In this document: piece after piece, positions 8,664 to 17,072 of the stretch
Position numbering within the stretch: the first letter of the stretch is position 1
Layout: every line of letters starts with the position of its first letter
Assembly: GCF_900182935.1 (NCBI RefSeq)
Contig: NZ_FXUE01000001.1
Coordinates: 682,001 to 746,000, forward strand
Origin: Fibrobacter sp. UWB10
Lineage (GTDB): Bacteria > Fibrobacterota > Fibrobacteria > Fibrobacterales > Fibrobacteraceae
DNA: 64,000 nt
Direction: 5' to 3'
The notes under the pieces: model-generated
What the model saw: the letters and a program-made list of their open reading frames with translations, nothing else
What the model was told of the DNA's origin: nothing
Database searches by the model: none
Made by a program: the position numbers and the translations under genes

Positions 8664-8691
8664 AAAAACGCCGGCGATTACCAGCGTTTTT
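8664..8691. terminator. Intrinsic terminator after the 8724-9233 lipoprotein
   Basis: AAAAACGC and GCGTTTTT form the stem, with further G-C pairing inside. Runs of A and T on the two sides make it usable on either strand. On the minus strand it follows the lipoprotein gene. Confidence 0.6.
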
Positions 8692-8723
8692 CTATCGGAA
8701 TAATCTATGCCTTTATCGGGAAT

Positions 8724-9233
8724 CTAGCGCACGATACTGCTACAGTTCATGTTGAATCGCCCATAGATATAGGCAGTGCCATTAGGCGTTACGCAGGTCT
8801 TATCCTGTTCGGCGCATTCTTCCACTTCGGTTATCTTGACATCCGTAAAGCAGCCTTCAACGGTCGCCTGTTCTTCGTAGCATTTTGCAAAGCCCAAGTT
8901 TATTAATGTAGTATCGCAACTGGCAAGAGGCAGGCAGATAGAGGTCACGCCCGTCGTCACGGCCATCGGGTAGTAACCCGTTTTTGTCGTCATGGCAAAA
9001 TGGCAGAACTTTGACGGGGCTGCGGCACTCGACGAACTTTCAGCAACCTCCGATGAAAGCGCATCAGACGATTCCGGATTTACCGCCGAAGAATTTCCAT
9101 CATCGATGGTGGAAGACAAAGGAACATCATCCGGTCGCGGCGATACGGAAGAAGAATCGTCATCACAGCCAAGAACAAAAGCGCAACCCATTACCGAGAC
9201 CGCACAAGCAAAATTTCTAATCCATTTTTTCAT
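8724..9233 (-). CDS. Ser-rich lipoprotein, cysteine-containing domain, unknown
   Basis: 169 residues. The signal peptide ends in the lipobox VLGC (Cys23), so the mature protein should be lipid-anchored. Residues 24-73 form a Ser/Asp/Glu linker (SSTIDDGNSS, SSEVAESSSS) typical of this genome's surface lipoproteins. The remaining 95 residues contain eight cysteines (for example ICLPLASCDTT, KCYEEQ, GCFTD, EECAEQDKTC), suggesting a small disulfide-bonded domain. I do not recognise the family. Confidence 0.75.
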   Translation of the reverse strand: MKKWIRNFACAVSVMGCAFVLGCDDDSSSVSPRPDDVPLSSTIDDGNSSAVNPESSDALSSEVAESSSSAAAPSKFCHFAMTTKTGYYPMAVTTGVTSICLPLASCDTTLINLGFAKCYEEQATVEGCFTDVKITEVEECAEQDKTCVTPNGTAYIYGRFNMNCSSIVR

Positions 9234-9343
9234 AAGAGTTCCTCCTATTTTTCTACAAAATAACCACGATCAAAATAAAATCTATCCAAGAATCCGTCAA
9301 CAATGTATATTTATAGCAGACAGCATTCAACCTAGAGACACTT

Positions 9344-9589
9344 ATGGAAGAGACTTTCAAGACCAAAGGCGTTTGCGCAACAACGATTCAGTTCACACGC
9401 GACGGAGACAAAATCAGAAACATCCGCTTTACGGGCGGATGCAACGGCAACCTGAAAGCGATTGCCAAACTCTGCGAAGGCATGAGAGCTGAAGATATCG
9501 CGGCGAAGCTTCTGGGCAACACCTGCAACGGGAAGCCCACATCGTGCGCAGACCAGCTCGCCCGCGCTGTTCTTGGGAAAGAAGCTTAA
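9344..9589 (+). CDS. TSCPD domain protein (TIGR03905 family)
   Basis: 81 residues with GVCATTIQF, IRNIRFTGGCNGNLKAI and NTCNGKPTSCADQLARA. These match the small free-standing TSCPD proteins of the TIGR03905 family; the TSCPD motif (here TSCAD) is also found at the C-terminus of some vitamin B12-dependent ribonucleotide reductases. The four or five conserved cysteines suggest metal binding. The family's biochemical role is not known. It stands alone on the plus strand, with TATATTTA about 30 bases upstream as a possible promoter. Confidence 0.9.
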   Translation: MEETFKTKGVCATTIQFTRDGDKIRNIRFTGGCNGNLKAIAKLCEGMRAEDIAAKLLGNTCNGKPTSCADQLARAVLGKEA

Positions 9590-9604
9590 TACAATTCTTA
9601 TCCG

Positions 9605-10192
9605 TTATCGTTTCTTGAATACGACGATTTCGGCATCAGCACCGTTCTTGCCGTATTCGCTCACGAGAATATAGCGTTCGTCGCAGGCGATTCCGTAGCA
9701 GCGGCCTTCGGCACCTTTCTTTTCGACTTGATTGCCCCAGTAGCTTGCGTTATCGTCCAATAGCTTGACGCTGTTGCCGTTAATTTTGTATTCCTGATTG
9801 ATGAACGAGCCCTGCAGAACAAAGAGGTTGTCGATTTTCGGCATGTCCTTGATGCCCAGCGCGTTGACTTCTTCAATCAGCTTTTGCTTGATCGGCGAAT
9901 TGGCGTGCGGGAGTTCGGCGTCGCTTGATTTCCAGCGTTTGAGTGTCGGGAAATACTTGCGGAGTTCCACCTTGTACTCTTCGCGGGAGAGGTTCTTGCC
10001 CGTATTCTTGTTGAATTCTTCGACGAACTGCGAGCAGAATTCGACCATCTGTTCCATGTTGAAGTCGCCGGTGAATGCGCCATCCTTGTAGCAGTAGATG
10101 CAGTATTCTTCGTTCTTGCTGCCGTCGGCGTTTGTGCCCAAGATTTCCGGTGTGAGCGGCATTCCGCAACTTTGACAAAATTTCATTTCCAT
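9605..10192 (-). CDS. Zinc-ribbon domain protein
   Basis: 195 residues. The N-terminus FCQSCGMPLTPE, with a later EEYCIYCYKDG, is a two-knuckle zinc ribbon of the 'putative zinc ribbon' family (CxxC-x(n)-CxxC). A helical segment follows (FNMEQMVEFCSQFVEEFNKNTG), then a C-terminal part ending ISEYGKNG/VVFKKR that may be beta-rich. The start at 10192 (MEMKF) has GGAG 5 bases upstream; the next ATG two codons in would be 11 bases away. Function unknown; a nucleic-acid or protein-binding role is only a guess. Confidence 0.8.
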   Translation of the reverse strand: MEMKFCQSCGMPLTPEILGTNADGSKNEEYCIYCYKDGAFTGDFNMEQMVEFCSQFVEEFNKNTGKNLSREEYKVELRKYFPTLKRWKSSDAELPHANSPIKQKLIEEVNALGIKDMPKIDNLFVLQGSFINQEYKINGNSVKLLDDNASYWGNQVEKKGAEGRCYGIACDERYILVSEYGKNGADAEIVVFKKR

Positions 10193-10282
10193 AAGTTCTC
10201 CTTTATTAGTTGCACATGCACAAATGTACACTATTTAAGAAACTTTGTCAAGGCCTTTTTGCACTATTTTCGTCAATTAACC

Positions 10283-11020
10283 TTACTGAAGGCCGAAAAC
10301 TTGGTCTTCAAATTTGAAATACGTGAAATTTCGTAATGTGTCTGGAATATCGATTTGGTGCAGGCTAAAACAGTCGCATTCCTCCGCCGAACGAACTTCG
10401 GCAAGAGTCGCTGACAACGTGTCACCAGAAAATTCATACGACAAATCGGCATCAATGGAACAATAATCAATTTTCCAGAATTCAATCGTGAGAATTTTGC
10501 CACCATAATCCATCAGCTTGGCATTTTTAACACCATCCGAAAAACCCATTTTCAGTAAATCTAGTAACGACAGACATTCTTCAGTCCGAATGGACGAGAC
10601 CTTCTGATTTGCCTCGGCCGCTTTGATAGAATCCCTGTTGACTCGAACGGGCGGCACGCAGGTGATGGTGATGATGCTTGGCGGAGGGCACACGCCTTCC
10701 GCGGACTTATGAACTCTCTCCTTGCCGTCTTCTATGTAGATCGTATCCGGACAACAGGCTCCGGGATTATAGTCGTTGCCATCATACCAGGAACTACTTG
10801 AAGGCAAGAAGACTTTCGACGAAGATGATTCCAGAAATTCACTTGACTGCGGATTAGCATCTTCACTTGACGCAGGAACGGCGCTTGACGTGGGCTCAGA
10901 GCCTTCACTTGAAGTGGGAAAGGCAACCGAAGGAGCGCTGGAGTTGTCGTCAGAGCAAGCCGAAAAGAGAATTGCAAGGCTGAATAAAGCCCCGATTGCC
11001 GTCAATATTTTCTTCTTCAT
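10283..11020 (-). CDS. Ser-rich lipoprotein, unknown
   Basis: 245 residues. The signal peptide ends with the lipobox FSAC (Cys22). Residues 23-78 are a low-complexity Ser/Glu/Pro linker with repeated SSE blocks. The folded part begins around YDGNDYNPGACCPDTIYI and contains paired cysteines (ACC, VCPPPS, TCVPP, ECDCFS). It resembles the lipoprotein at 8724-9233 in layout but not clearly in sequence. No family recognised. Confidence 0.75.
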   Translation of the reverse strand: MKKKILTAIGALFSLAILFSACSDDNSSAPSVAFPTSSEGSEPTSSAVPASSEDANPQSSEFLESSSSKVFLPSSSSWYDGNDYNPGACCPDTIYIEDGKERVHKSAEGVCPPPSIITITCVPPVRVNRDSIKAAEANQKVSSIRTEECLSLLDLLKMGFSDGVKNAKLMDYGGKILTIEFWKIDYCSIDADLSYEFSGDTLSATLAEVRSAEECDCFSLHQIDIPDTLRNFTYFKFEDQVFGLQ

Positions 11021-11093
11021 GTCCCCCTTCCTCCTTAATGGGCATGCTCCTAATATATATTTTTTTACTATGAGTCGTAATCTTTTTATTGCT

Positions 11094-12315
11094 TTAATAC
11101 GGCTTACTGTCTAGCGGTTCTGTGCAGCCCCATTCCTGTGCGATTCGCTCAAAGTTCTTTTTGACGATGCGCTTGAAAATGAGGTTAAATAGTAGCAGGC
11201 CAATCCAGGGATTCTTTTCGGGACCTGTGAATTTCTTTGCTTCGGGCGTCATAAAATTGCCGTTTTGCGCAAAAGACAGCCCCATGGTCATGTAAGAGGC
11301 GAGCATCTTGTCGGTCATCTTTTTAATGTAGCTGTTTTCGCGGTTGCGGAGCAAGAAACTGCCGCCTTTCACTAGAACGCCGCCACAAGAGCAGCCGAAC
11401 TGTGCCGGGAGCAACTGCAAGAACTTTTCGCCGAGGCGCAGCTGATGGCCTTCGTCAAATCCGCCGTGAAGGATGAACGAGATTTGTGCGGACTGTTTTC
11501 GTTCTGTAGGGAGCGTGTTCAAAAATTCGAGCAATAGGCTCGGCAAGCATTCTACAAAGAGCGGCATGGCAATAATGATATTGTCGCTTGTCATAAACGC
11601 TTCGCGGGCAGCGTCCCATTCAGAACGGTTTGACAAGGAGTAAACATCGTAGCAAGTTCCCTCCCGCCTGTCGCAGCCCTTCGCCAAAGGCATCGATAAT
11701 CTTATTCGTGTTACTGTTCTTTTTGACGCGCGGACTTCCATTGAGAATCAGAACATGCTTCACGGGAGCAGCGGCTTCCATAGCAGAATTTTCGACCGGA
11801 GCCGTGACAGTTTCCGAAGCAGCACTTTCGTGAACCTTGTTTTTGTCTAGCGCGATGACGCCGAGCGAACGCCCTGCCAAATTTCTCGCGACTCGCATAC
11901 TCCATTCTTCAAGTAATTCCTGATTACCATCACCTTTGTAAATGACGCCGAAATTCAGAGGATGGTAGCGCAGTTGATGGCGTTCCCAACCATCGCGAAA
12001 TTCGATATACATATTCAGCATGGGCACAACACGGTCCAAGACTCGCTTGCCGCGGTAGTCGACAAATCCAAATTTTGTATCTGTCACTATCCAGAAGTTT
12101 TCGGCAGCGACCAATTTTTTGAGAATGATTTCGTAGTCATCCCTGATAGCGCAAACGCCCGGAGTCTTGAGCCAACACATATTGCAGCCCATGCAATGTA
12201 CAACTTTCATGTCGGATGTGTTAACGATTTCAATATTTTCGTCTTTGCCTGCAAGTAGCGCTTTTATCTGTTCCGAGCAATCGCCCATTTCCAATGTATT
12301 CAACACTAAAGTCAC
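11094..12315 (-). pseudogene. Two-domain flavodoxin-like NAD(P)H oxidoreductase, frameshifted
   Basis: Two overlapping frames together read as one protein. The first (12315 down to 11620) has an FMN-reductase domain with the cysteine motif CMGCNMCWLKTPGVCAIRDD (about residues 41-60) and then starts a second flavodoxin domain, HVLILNGSPRVKKNSNTNKI. After GLRQAGG it runs into an unrelated tail and stops. The second frame continues naturally from about CYDVYSLSNRSEWDAAREAF to the end at 11094 (SDNIIIAMPLFVECLPSLLLEFL and so on). The combined span of 1222 bases is one base more than a multiple of three, consistent with a one-base insertion in the G-rich stretch near 11655-11670. Alternatives are a sequencing error or, less likely, programmed frameshifting. 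Confidence 0.8.
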
Positions 12316-12368
12316 TTTTCACACTCCTTTTCGCAATATAACACCCAAAGGTTTAAAAAGTGTCACTT

Positions 12369-12878
12369 CTAGTGCGAAAATTTCTTTCCAATCCAATGTG
12401 CGAATCTCAGGTTTATCATCATTGCGACGACGCCCAACACACTCAATTGAATCAGCTTAACACCACTAACATCTTCGCAAATTCGACTTATCCCGAAGTA
12501 CGCATAAGGCAGCATCAAAATAGAAGTCACTAGCCCAGGAACATAACCCCTTACCAAAACACCCTGCACAATATGAATGACGAAGTGTACCGAGAACGCC
12601 ATAAACAAGGCAATCCATAATTCCATTGCGTACACGCCACCGATAAGAATGTACGCAGCCGTAAAAAGCAAAAGAATTAATTCCTCCAGTACAGCCATTG
12701 CGAAAGCTTTTGTTGAAAGACAGGACAAGTGAGTGACAATTCGCTTTGCTCTCGGATACTTTTGGATTAAAAAATCTTTATGTGTCAGCATCCATTTGTG
12801 CTGAACGATAATCTCTTCGCCATCGTGAATAACGAACGCAAGAGGGAACGATATAATCCAAAATAAATCCACAATCAT
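12369..12878 (-). CDS. HXXEE domain membrane protein
   Basis: 169 residues with about four or five membrane helices. The family-naming motif appears as HDGEE (about residues 18-22). Conserved histidines recur in HFVIHIVQ, followed by RGYVPGLVTSILMLPYAYF. These polar residues placed in membrane helices look like an active or metal site, but the family has no established function. A perfect 14-base palindrome sits 3 bases upstream of the start codon. Confidence 0.85.
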   Translation of the reverse strand: MIVDLFWIISFPLAFVIHDGEEIIVQHKWMLTHKDFLIQKYPRAKRIVTHLSCLSTKAFAMAVLEELILLLFTAAYILIGGVYAMELWIALFMAFSVHFVIHIVQGVLVRGYVPGLVTSILMLPYAYFGISRICEDVSGVKLIQLSVLGVVAMMINLRFAHWIGKKFSH

Positions 12879-12881
12879 ATT

Positions 12882-12895
12882 GAAACAATTGTTTC
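12882..12895. promoter_or_regulatory. 14-base perfect palindrome upstream of HXXEE gene
   Basis: GAAACAATTGTTTC is its own reverse complement and ends 3 bases before the ATG of the gene at 12369-12878. It could be an operator. No T-run follows, so it is not a terminator. Confidence 0.35.
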
Positions 12896-12908
12896 TTTAT
12901 GGTTTATT

Positions 12909-13436
12909 TTACAGCACCTTCACAATCGGTTCTAGGGTATCGAAATTCACAAAATCGACTTGTTTGCCGTACGTGGCAATGAGGGCACGGACTTCGGCGT
13001 CGCGCTCTGCTTCGGGGATTTTCACGACCTTCGAATACAAGAGTTTCATCATGATTCGATGTTTCAGGCCGAGTTTACTGTAATCGATTGCACCGCGAAG
13101 GTGGAAGATTTTGCCTTCGTCGTAATGCGATGCAGGGACTTGTTTTTTGAGGCCGCCCCTGATGTGGTTGATGTTTCCGATATCGGTAGGGTCTGCGAGG
13201 CCAACTGTCGCGACAATCAACTCTTGACTTGTAGACAAATGGGCGACAGTTTTCTTAAGGCCCATGACACCGCCCGCGCAGAGGGCACCTAAATAGACAA
13301 TGCGATCATAGTCCGCAACGCACTTCACATCCTTGAAGAATACAGCCTGAATCCCCGTAATTTCAGCGAGGCGTTCAGCGTAGCGCTTTGTCGAGCCGTA
13401 GCAGCTTCCGTAGATGATGATAGAGTTTACGTCCAT
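12909..13436 (-). CDS. Flavodoxin-domain protein
   Basis: 175 residues. IIIYGSCYGSTKRYAERLAEITG is the FMN phosphate-binding loop (GSxxGSTxxxA) of the flavodoxin_5 type. RIVYLGALCAGGVMGLKKTV and ELIVATVGLADPTD follow at the second and third flavin-contact positions. HemG-type protoporphyrinogen oxidases belong to the same family, but this protein lacks decisive features for that activity. It sits 30 bases upstream of the HXXEE gene and near the broken flavodoxin-like gene, which suggests a small flavoprotein neighbourhood. Confidence 0.82.
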   Translation of the reverse strand: MDVNSIIIYGSCYGSTKRYAERLAEITGIQAVFFKDVKCVADYDRIVYLGALCAGGVMGLKKTVAHLSTSQELIVATVGLADPTDIGNINHIRGGLKKQVPASHYDEGKIFHLRGAIDYSKLGLKHRIMMKLLYSKVVKIPEAERDAEVRALIATYGKQVDFVNFDTLEPIVKVL

Positions 13437-13442
13437 AGAATT

Positions 13443-13481
13443 TGATCCTTCGACTTCGCTCAGGATGACACATTCGTGTCA
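13443..13481. repeat. Possible dispersed intergenic repeat with inverted repeats
   Basis: GATCCTTCGACTTCGCTCAG followed by GATGACA is of a type seen in multiple copies in many bacterial genomes, usually between genes. Directly next to it TGACAC-attc-GTGTCA forms a perfect inverted repeat that overlaps the rseP stop codon. Only one copy is visible here, so the repeat status is inferred from general knowledge. Confidence 0.35.
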
Positions 13482-14858
13482 CTTCAAAAAGAGCGAGAGC
13501 TTGCTAAAATCAAGAATCGTGATAAACACGAAGAAGCTGATGAAGAACGCGGCAGCCACATTCTGAATGACCGTCTGCGTCTTGGTTGAAAGCGGTTTGC
13601 CACGCAGCTTTTCAATGCCGAGGAACATGAGCAGGCCACCGTCCGTAATCGCGAGCGGAAGCAAGTTCATAACGCCCAAGTTAATGCTGATGAGGGCGAG
13701 CAACATTAAAAAATCCTGGAAACCGCTCATCCACACGTTACCCATGACGGCGACAATCGAGACCGGGCCCGAGAAGGCATCAACCTTGACATGGCCTTGG
13801 AACATGCGCTTGAAATAGCGGAAGATGCTCGTGGTCATTTTCCAGCTGGTCGCACAAGTTTTCGTAAAGGCTTCGACAGGGCCGCGGCGCACAATCTTGG
13901 TTTCGCGGAAGAGCACGTAGCCCATCTGGATGCCGACCATATAACGCTTGTAATCTTCGTTGTAAACAGGCGTGAGCGAATTAGTGAGTGTATCGCCGTT
14001 ACGGATAACGGTAATGTTCACGGGTTCACCCTTGCTACCGTCGATAATGCGCACAACTTCTTCGTAGCGGGAAATATGTTCGCCGTTAATTTCAAAGATG
14101 GTATCGCCCACGGCAAGGCCCGCCTTTTCGGCTGCAGAGCCCGCCATCGGCGGCAAGCGCACAATCACGCGGTTGCGCGGGTAAATACCGATATCACCGA
14201 TACCCATTGCAATTTCGGAGCCGGTAGAATCTTGTGCCGGAATAATGAGTTCTTCGGGGACAACTGTAATCGTTAACGGTTCGCCGCCGCGGTGTACTGT
14301 AAGCGGCACGCTTGCACCGAGGCTCACGCCAATCTGTTCGCGGAAATCATCCCACCCCTGAGTGGGTTTGCCGTTGATTTCGGTGATGGTGTCGCCCGGC
14401 TGAATGCCAGCGGTTACGGCCGGAGAATCTTTGGCAACAAAGCCCACGATCAAGTCGTTCGTTGCCGGTTCTTCGACGCCCACCATATAAAGAATCATCA
14501 ACAGGATAAAGGCAAATACAATATTGATGAACGGGCCCGCAAAAGCAATGGCTGCGCGAGCGCCCACCGACTTTGCCACAAAATCACGTTCACCTGGGAC
14601 TTGGCCTTCTTTGAGCGTGTCCGGATTTTCGCCCGCCATGGCCACGTAACCACCGAACGGAATTGCCGAAATGCAGTACTCCGTTTCGCCGTGACGGTAG
14701 CGAATCAATTTTTTGCCAAAACCGATACTGAATGTATTGACCTTGACGTTATTCCATTTAGCCACCAAGAAGTGGCCCAGTTCGTGAATGGTCACCAAGA
14801 AACTCAAGCCCAACAGGCCGAGTACAAACATCAAGACATTACTGAAAATCGATTCCAT
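13479..14858 (-). CDS. rseP: Site-2 protease, RseP family
   Basis: Inner-membrane zinc metalloprotease of 459 residues that cleaves membrane-bound regulators such as anti-sigma factors and possibly signal-peptide remnants. The zinc motif HELGH is at residues 25-29 in the first helix. FGKKLIRYRHGETEYCISAIPFGGYV is the conserved membrane-reentrant region. Two PDZ domains follow (about 125-200 and 220-300; GIQPGDTITEINGKPT, GLAVGDTIFEINGEHI). The third zinc ligand lies in LLPLAITDGG, where the usual LDGG is TDGG. TATATTGA lies 6 bases before the ATG, so a very short leader is possible. In many genomes rseP neighbours dxr, uppS, cdsA and frr; here these are scattered through the window. Confidence 0.95.
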   Translation of the reverse strand: MESIFSNVLMFVLGLLGLSFLVTIHELGHFLVAKWNNVKVNTFSIGFGKKLIRYRHGETEYCISAIPFGGYVAMAGENPDTLKEGQVPGERDFVAKSVGARAAIAFAGPFINIVFAFILLMILYMVGVEEPATNDLIVGFVAKDSPAVTAGIQPGDTITEINGKPTQGWDDFREQIGVSLGASVPLTVHRGGEPLTITVVPEELIIPAQDSTGSEIAMGIGDIGIYPRNRVIVRLPPMAGSAAEKAGLAVGDTIFEINGEHISRYEEVVRIIDGSKGEPVNITVIRNGDTLTNSLTPVYNEDYKRYMVGIQMGYVLFRETKIVRRGPVEAFTKTCATSWKMTTSIFRYFKRMFQGHVKVDAFSGPVSIVAVMGNVWMSGFQDFLMLLALISINLGVMNLLPLAITDGGLLMFLGIEKLRGKPLSTKTQTVIQNVAAAFFISFFVFITILDFSKLSLFLK

Positions 14859-14877
14859 TGTCGCTCAATATAGAAAA

Positions 14878-14909
14878 ATGCCAATGCAGACCAAGGTCTG
14901 CATGGCATT
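14878..14909 (-). terminator. Intrinsic terminator of the GH9 gene at 14939
   Basis: ATGCCAATGCAGACC pairs with the complementary right arm GGTCTGCATGGCAT (one bulge). On the minus strand it is followed by TTTTTC. It directly abuts the rseP promoter region. Confidence 0.75.
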
Positions 14910-14938
14910 TAGGAGTACGAGTGTTACAAAAACGCCGA

Positions 14939-16924
14939 TTAACGGACGCTGTTGCCAAGAAGGTCGAAGCGTTTGCCGTTCTTTTCGACATAGAGCTTAT
15001 GACCATTCTGGCGAATGCGCGGGGCAGCATTGTTCTGCATGCGGGCGGGCAAAGTTTCGTGAATTGCCGTGGTCGCAGAACTGCTAGAGACCCACGGATT
15101 CCACTGCGAAGAACTCGAAGCGAGCGACTGCGAAGAGCTGGATGCCGGAGCGACAGAAGAGCTTGAAACCACCTGAGAACTAGACGATGCAATCGAAGAA
15201 CTCGACGAGACAACAGTAGACTTTCTGGCAACGCCATTTGCCGCAAACGAGGGGGCGTAACCAGCGTTCAGAGCTTCAAGGGCACCAGCGAGGTAAGCAA
15301 AAGGAGCGTTCCAGTTGATAGCCACTTCGTTCGTTGCGTAGCTACAACGTTGGTCGGTATAAGCGGTCGCCGCATTGCCCGTTCTGTAATCGCTGCACTT
15401 CCATTCGGCAGCAGAGCCAACGTCTTCGCCACCGGGCTGCGGGCCACCCACAAGCATACCCGGAATCGGATCTTCTATGTTATCCGAAGTACTCGGGCGG
15501 TGATGAGGCAATTTCGGAGACTTGGTGCCGTAACCCGTTACAAACGACATATCGAGTGGGTTTTTGCCGAGCAAGTAGTCAAGCACCTTGAGTGCTGCGG
15601 TATAATACTTTTCGTCGCCGGTGAGGTAATAGGCATGCAAAAGCCATACGCCCTGATTGGAGGCCACGGCGTTGGAGCCCCACACAAAGTCATCTTTCGC
15701 CATCACCACGCCAAAGCCCGACTTGGTACGGTTCACGAAACCATCTGCAGTGCCCAAGATTTTCTGTTTGGCTTCGTTTGCATCGCCAAACACAGATGCA
15801 TGCGTCGCCTTGCCATAAGTGGCAACGCCCGAAAGGTCGCCCCAGTACGACACATATTCCGAAGAACCATTCTGCTTGTAAGAATTATCGCCCGTGGTAA
15901 TGGCAAGTTCCGTGCCGGCAAAAAGTTTTTCGTCGGCCGCGTTGTTGCCTTCGTACGCACCCGTCGCCACATCGGAGGGGTTTGCGGTAAAGTGGTAGCT
16001 CATATTCGAAGAGCCCCAGCTATAAGCCTTCTTGGCTGCATCAAGGCACTTGGCGGCGTAATTGGAATCAAACGGTTTGTACACGCGCGCAGCAACTGCC
16101 ATCACACCGGCAAAGTCAAGTGCGGCTTCGGCACTCTTACCGATAACATAAAGTTTTGCATTGTCTTGCGCAGGCATCACATCGCCCGGGAAAGCAAGAG
16201 AGGTAAGCTTGTGATAAACGCTACCGTCATTGGCCTGCATAGTAAGCATCCAGTCCAAATTGTACTTGATTTCGGCGAGCAAATCCGGCAAAGTTCCATC
16301 GGCAGGAATATTCCACTTGGCCGTCTTGAAAAATTCCGGGAAATGTTCGTAAAGAGAAAGGAGCGTGTAGGTGGTAATGCCCGAATTCACGATATAGCGT
16401 CCGTAGTCGCCGGCATCGTACCAGCCCTTGCTCGAATTGATAGTGCCCGAAGCGCCCGTAGAATTATGAAGTTCGACAGTCGCATTCGTATGGCCTGCAG
16501 CACGAGCCCACTTGCCCGCGTATGCACTTTCGAGAGCCATAGAGGCGCGCTGGTAATAGAACCACTTGATAGCAGCCTTGTAAACGTCGGCAAAGGTATT
16601 GTTCTTGACCACCAAATCTTGGCGAAGTGTCTGGCCGCCCACCTTAATGCTGTACTTGCCCTCGGCGGTCAATTTGGAAATATCGACCAGCTGTACATTC
16701 TGGCCGCTTGCATCCCAGAACGAGGCGGCGCCAGGCGTTACCGTAAGCACAGTCTTGCCAGAGGCATCCTGGATTTCAACATTGCCAGAGGCTCCGACAA
16801 GCGAAAATTCCTTGGGATCGGAAGGGCGGAAACCCACCTGGTTAATGTAAGCGTTAGCGGCAAAGGCCGAAGACGCCAAAACAGACGCAGAAACTGCGAC
16901 TAAAGCAAAAAATTTGTATTCCAC
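14939..16924 (-). CDS. Glycoside hydrolase family 9 endoglucanase
   Basis: Secreted cellulase of 661 residues. The order is: signal peptide (to about 23, SSAFAAN); N-terminal Ig-like CelD_N domain (about 24-105, AYINQVGFRPSDPKEFSLVG); GH9 (alpha/alpha)6 catalytic domain (about 110-575); Ser-rich linker; short basic tail. Catalytic signatures are GWYDAGDYGRYIVN (D170 and D173), the HHRPSTSD block, and NEVAINWNAPFAYLAG with the general-acid Glu. The tail KLYVEKNGKRFDLLGNSVR recurs in the second GH9 protein and resembles the 'basic terminal domain' described for Fibrobacter cellulases. The start is GTG at 16924 with GAGGG 5 bases upstream. Both GH9 genes are strongly similar, as in the known celD/celE pair, but I cannot assign the name. 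Confidence 0.93.
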   Translation of the reverse strand: MEYKFFALVAVSASVLASSAFAANAYINQVGFRPSDPKEFSLVGASGNVEIQDASGKTVLTVTPGAASFWDASGQNVQLVDISKLTAEGKYSIKVGGQTLRQDLVVKNNTFADVYKAAIKWFYYQRASMALESAYAGKWARAAGHTNATVELHNSTGASGTINSSKGWYDAGDYGRYIVNSGITTYTLLSLYEHFPEFFKTAKWNIPADGTLPDLLAEIKYNLDWMLTMQANDGSVYHKLTSLAFPGDVMPAQDNAKLYVIGKSAEAALDFAGVMAVAARVYKPFDSNYAAKCLDAAKKAYSWGSSNMSYHFTANPSDVATGAYEGNNAADEKLFAGTELAITTGDNSYKQNGSSEYVSYWGDLSGVATYGKATHASVFGDANEAKQKILGTADGFVNRTKSGFGVVMAKDDFVWGSNAVASNQGVWLLHAYYLTGDEKYYTAALKVLDYLLGKNPLDMSFVTGYGTKSPKLPHHRPSTSDNIEDPIPGMLVGGPQPGGEDVGSAAEWKCSDYRTGNAATAYTDQRCSYATNEVAINWNAPFAYLAGALEALNAGYAPSFAANGVARKSTVVSSSSSIASSSSQVVSSSSVAPASSSSQSLASSSSQWNPWVSSSSATTAIHETLPARMQNNAAPRIRQNGHKLYVEKNGKRFDLLGNSVR

Positions 16925-16980
16925 AACATCCCTCTCTTTCGAGAAAACGCGTCACCAACGCGCGTGCGAGAGTAATATAA

Positions 16981-17026
16981 AGAAAAAAGCCTGCAAACGG
17001 TCCTACAAAAGCGCGTTTACAGGCAA
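16981..17026 (-). terminator. Intrinsic terminator of the gene at 17073
   Basis: GCCTGCAAACG and CGTTTACAGGC form an 11-base stem with one mismatch around a loop of about 15 bases. On the minus strand it is followed by TTTTTTC. Confidence 0.7.
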
Positions 17027-17072
17027 CAATGTATCAATTGTATCGAGCGGTATTCCCAACCCGAGGATTCAA

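Noticed and set aside
13443-13470. A small regulatory RNA between the flavodoxin and rseP genes
   Set aside because: The sequence resembles a common dispersed intergenic element, and no promoter or terminator fits a separate transcript.
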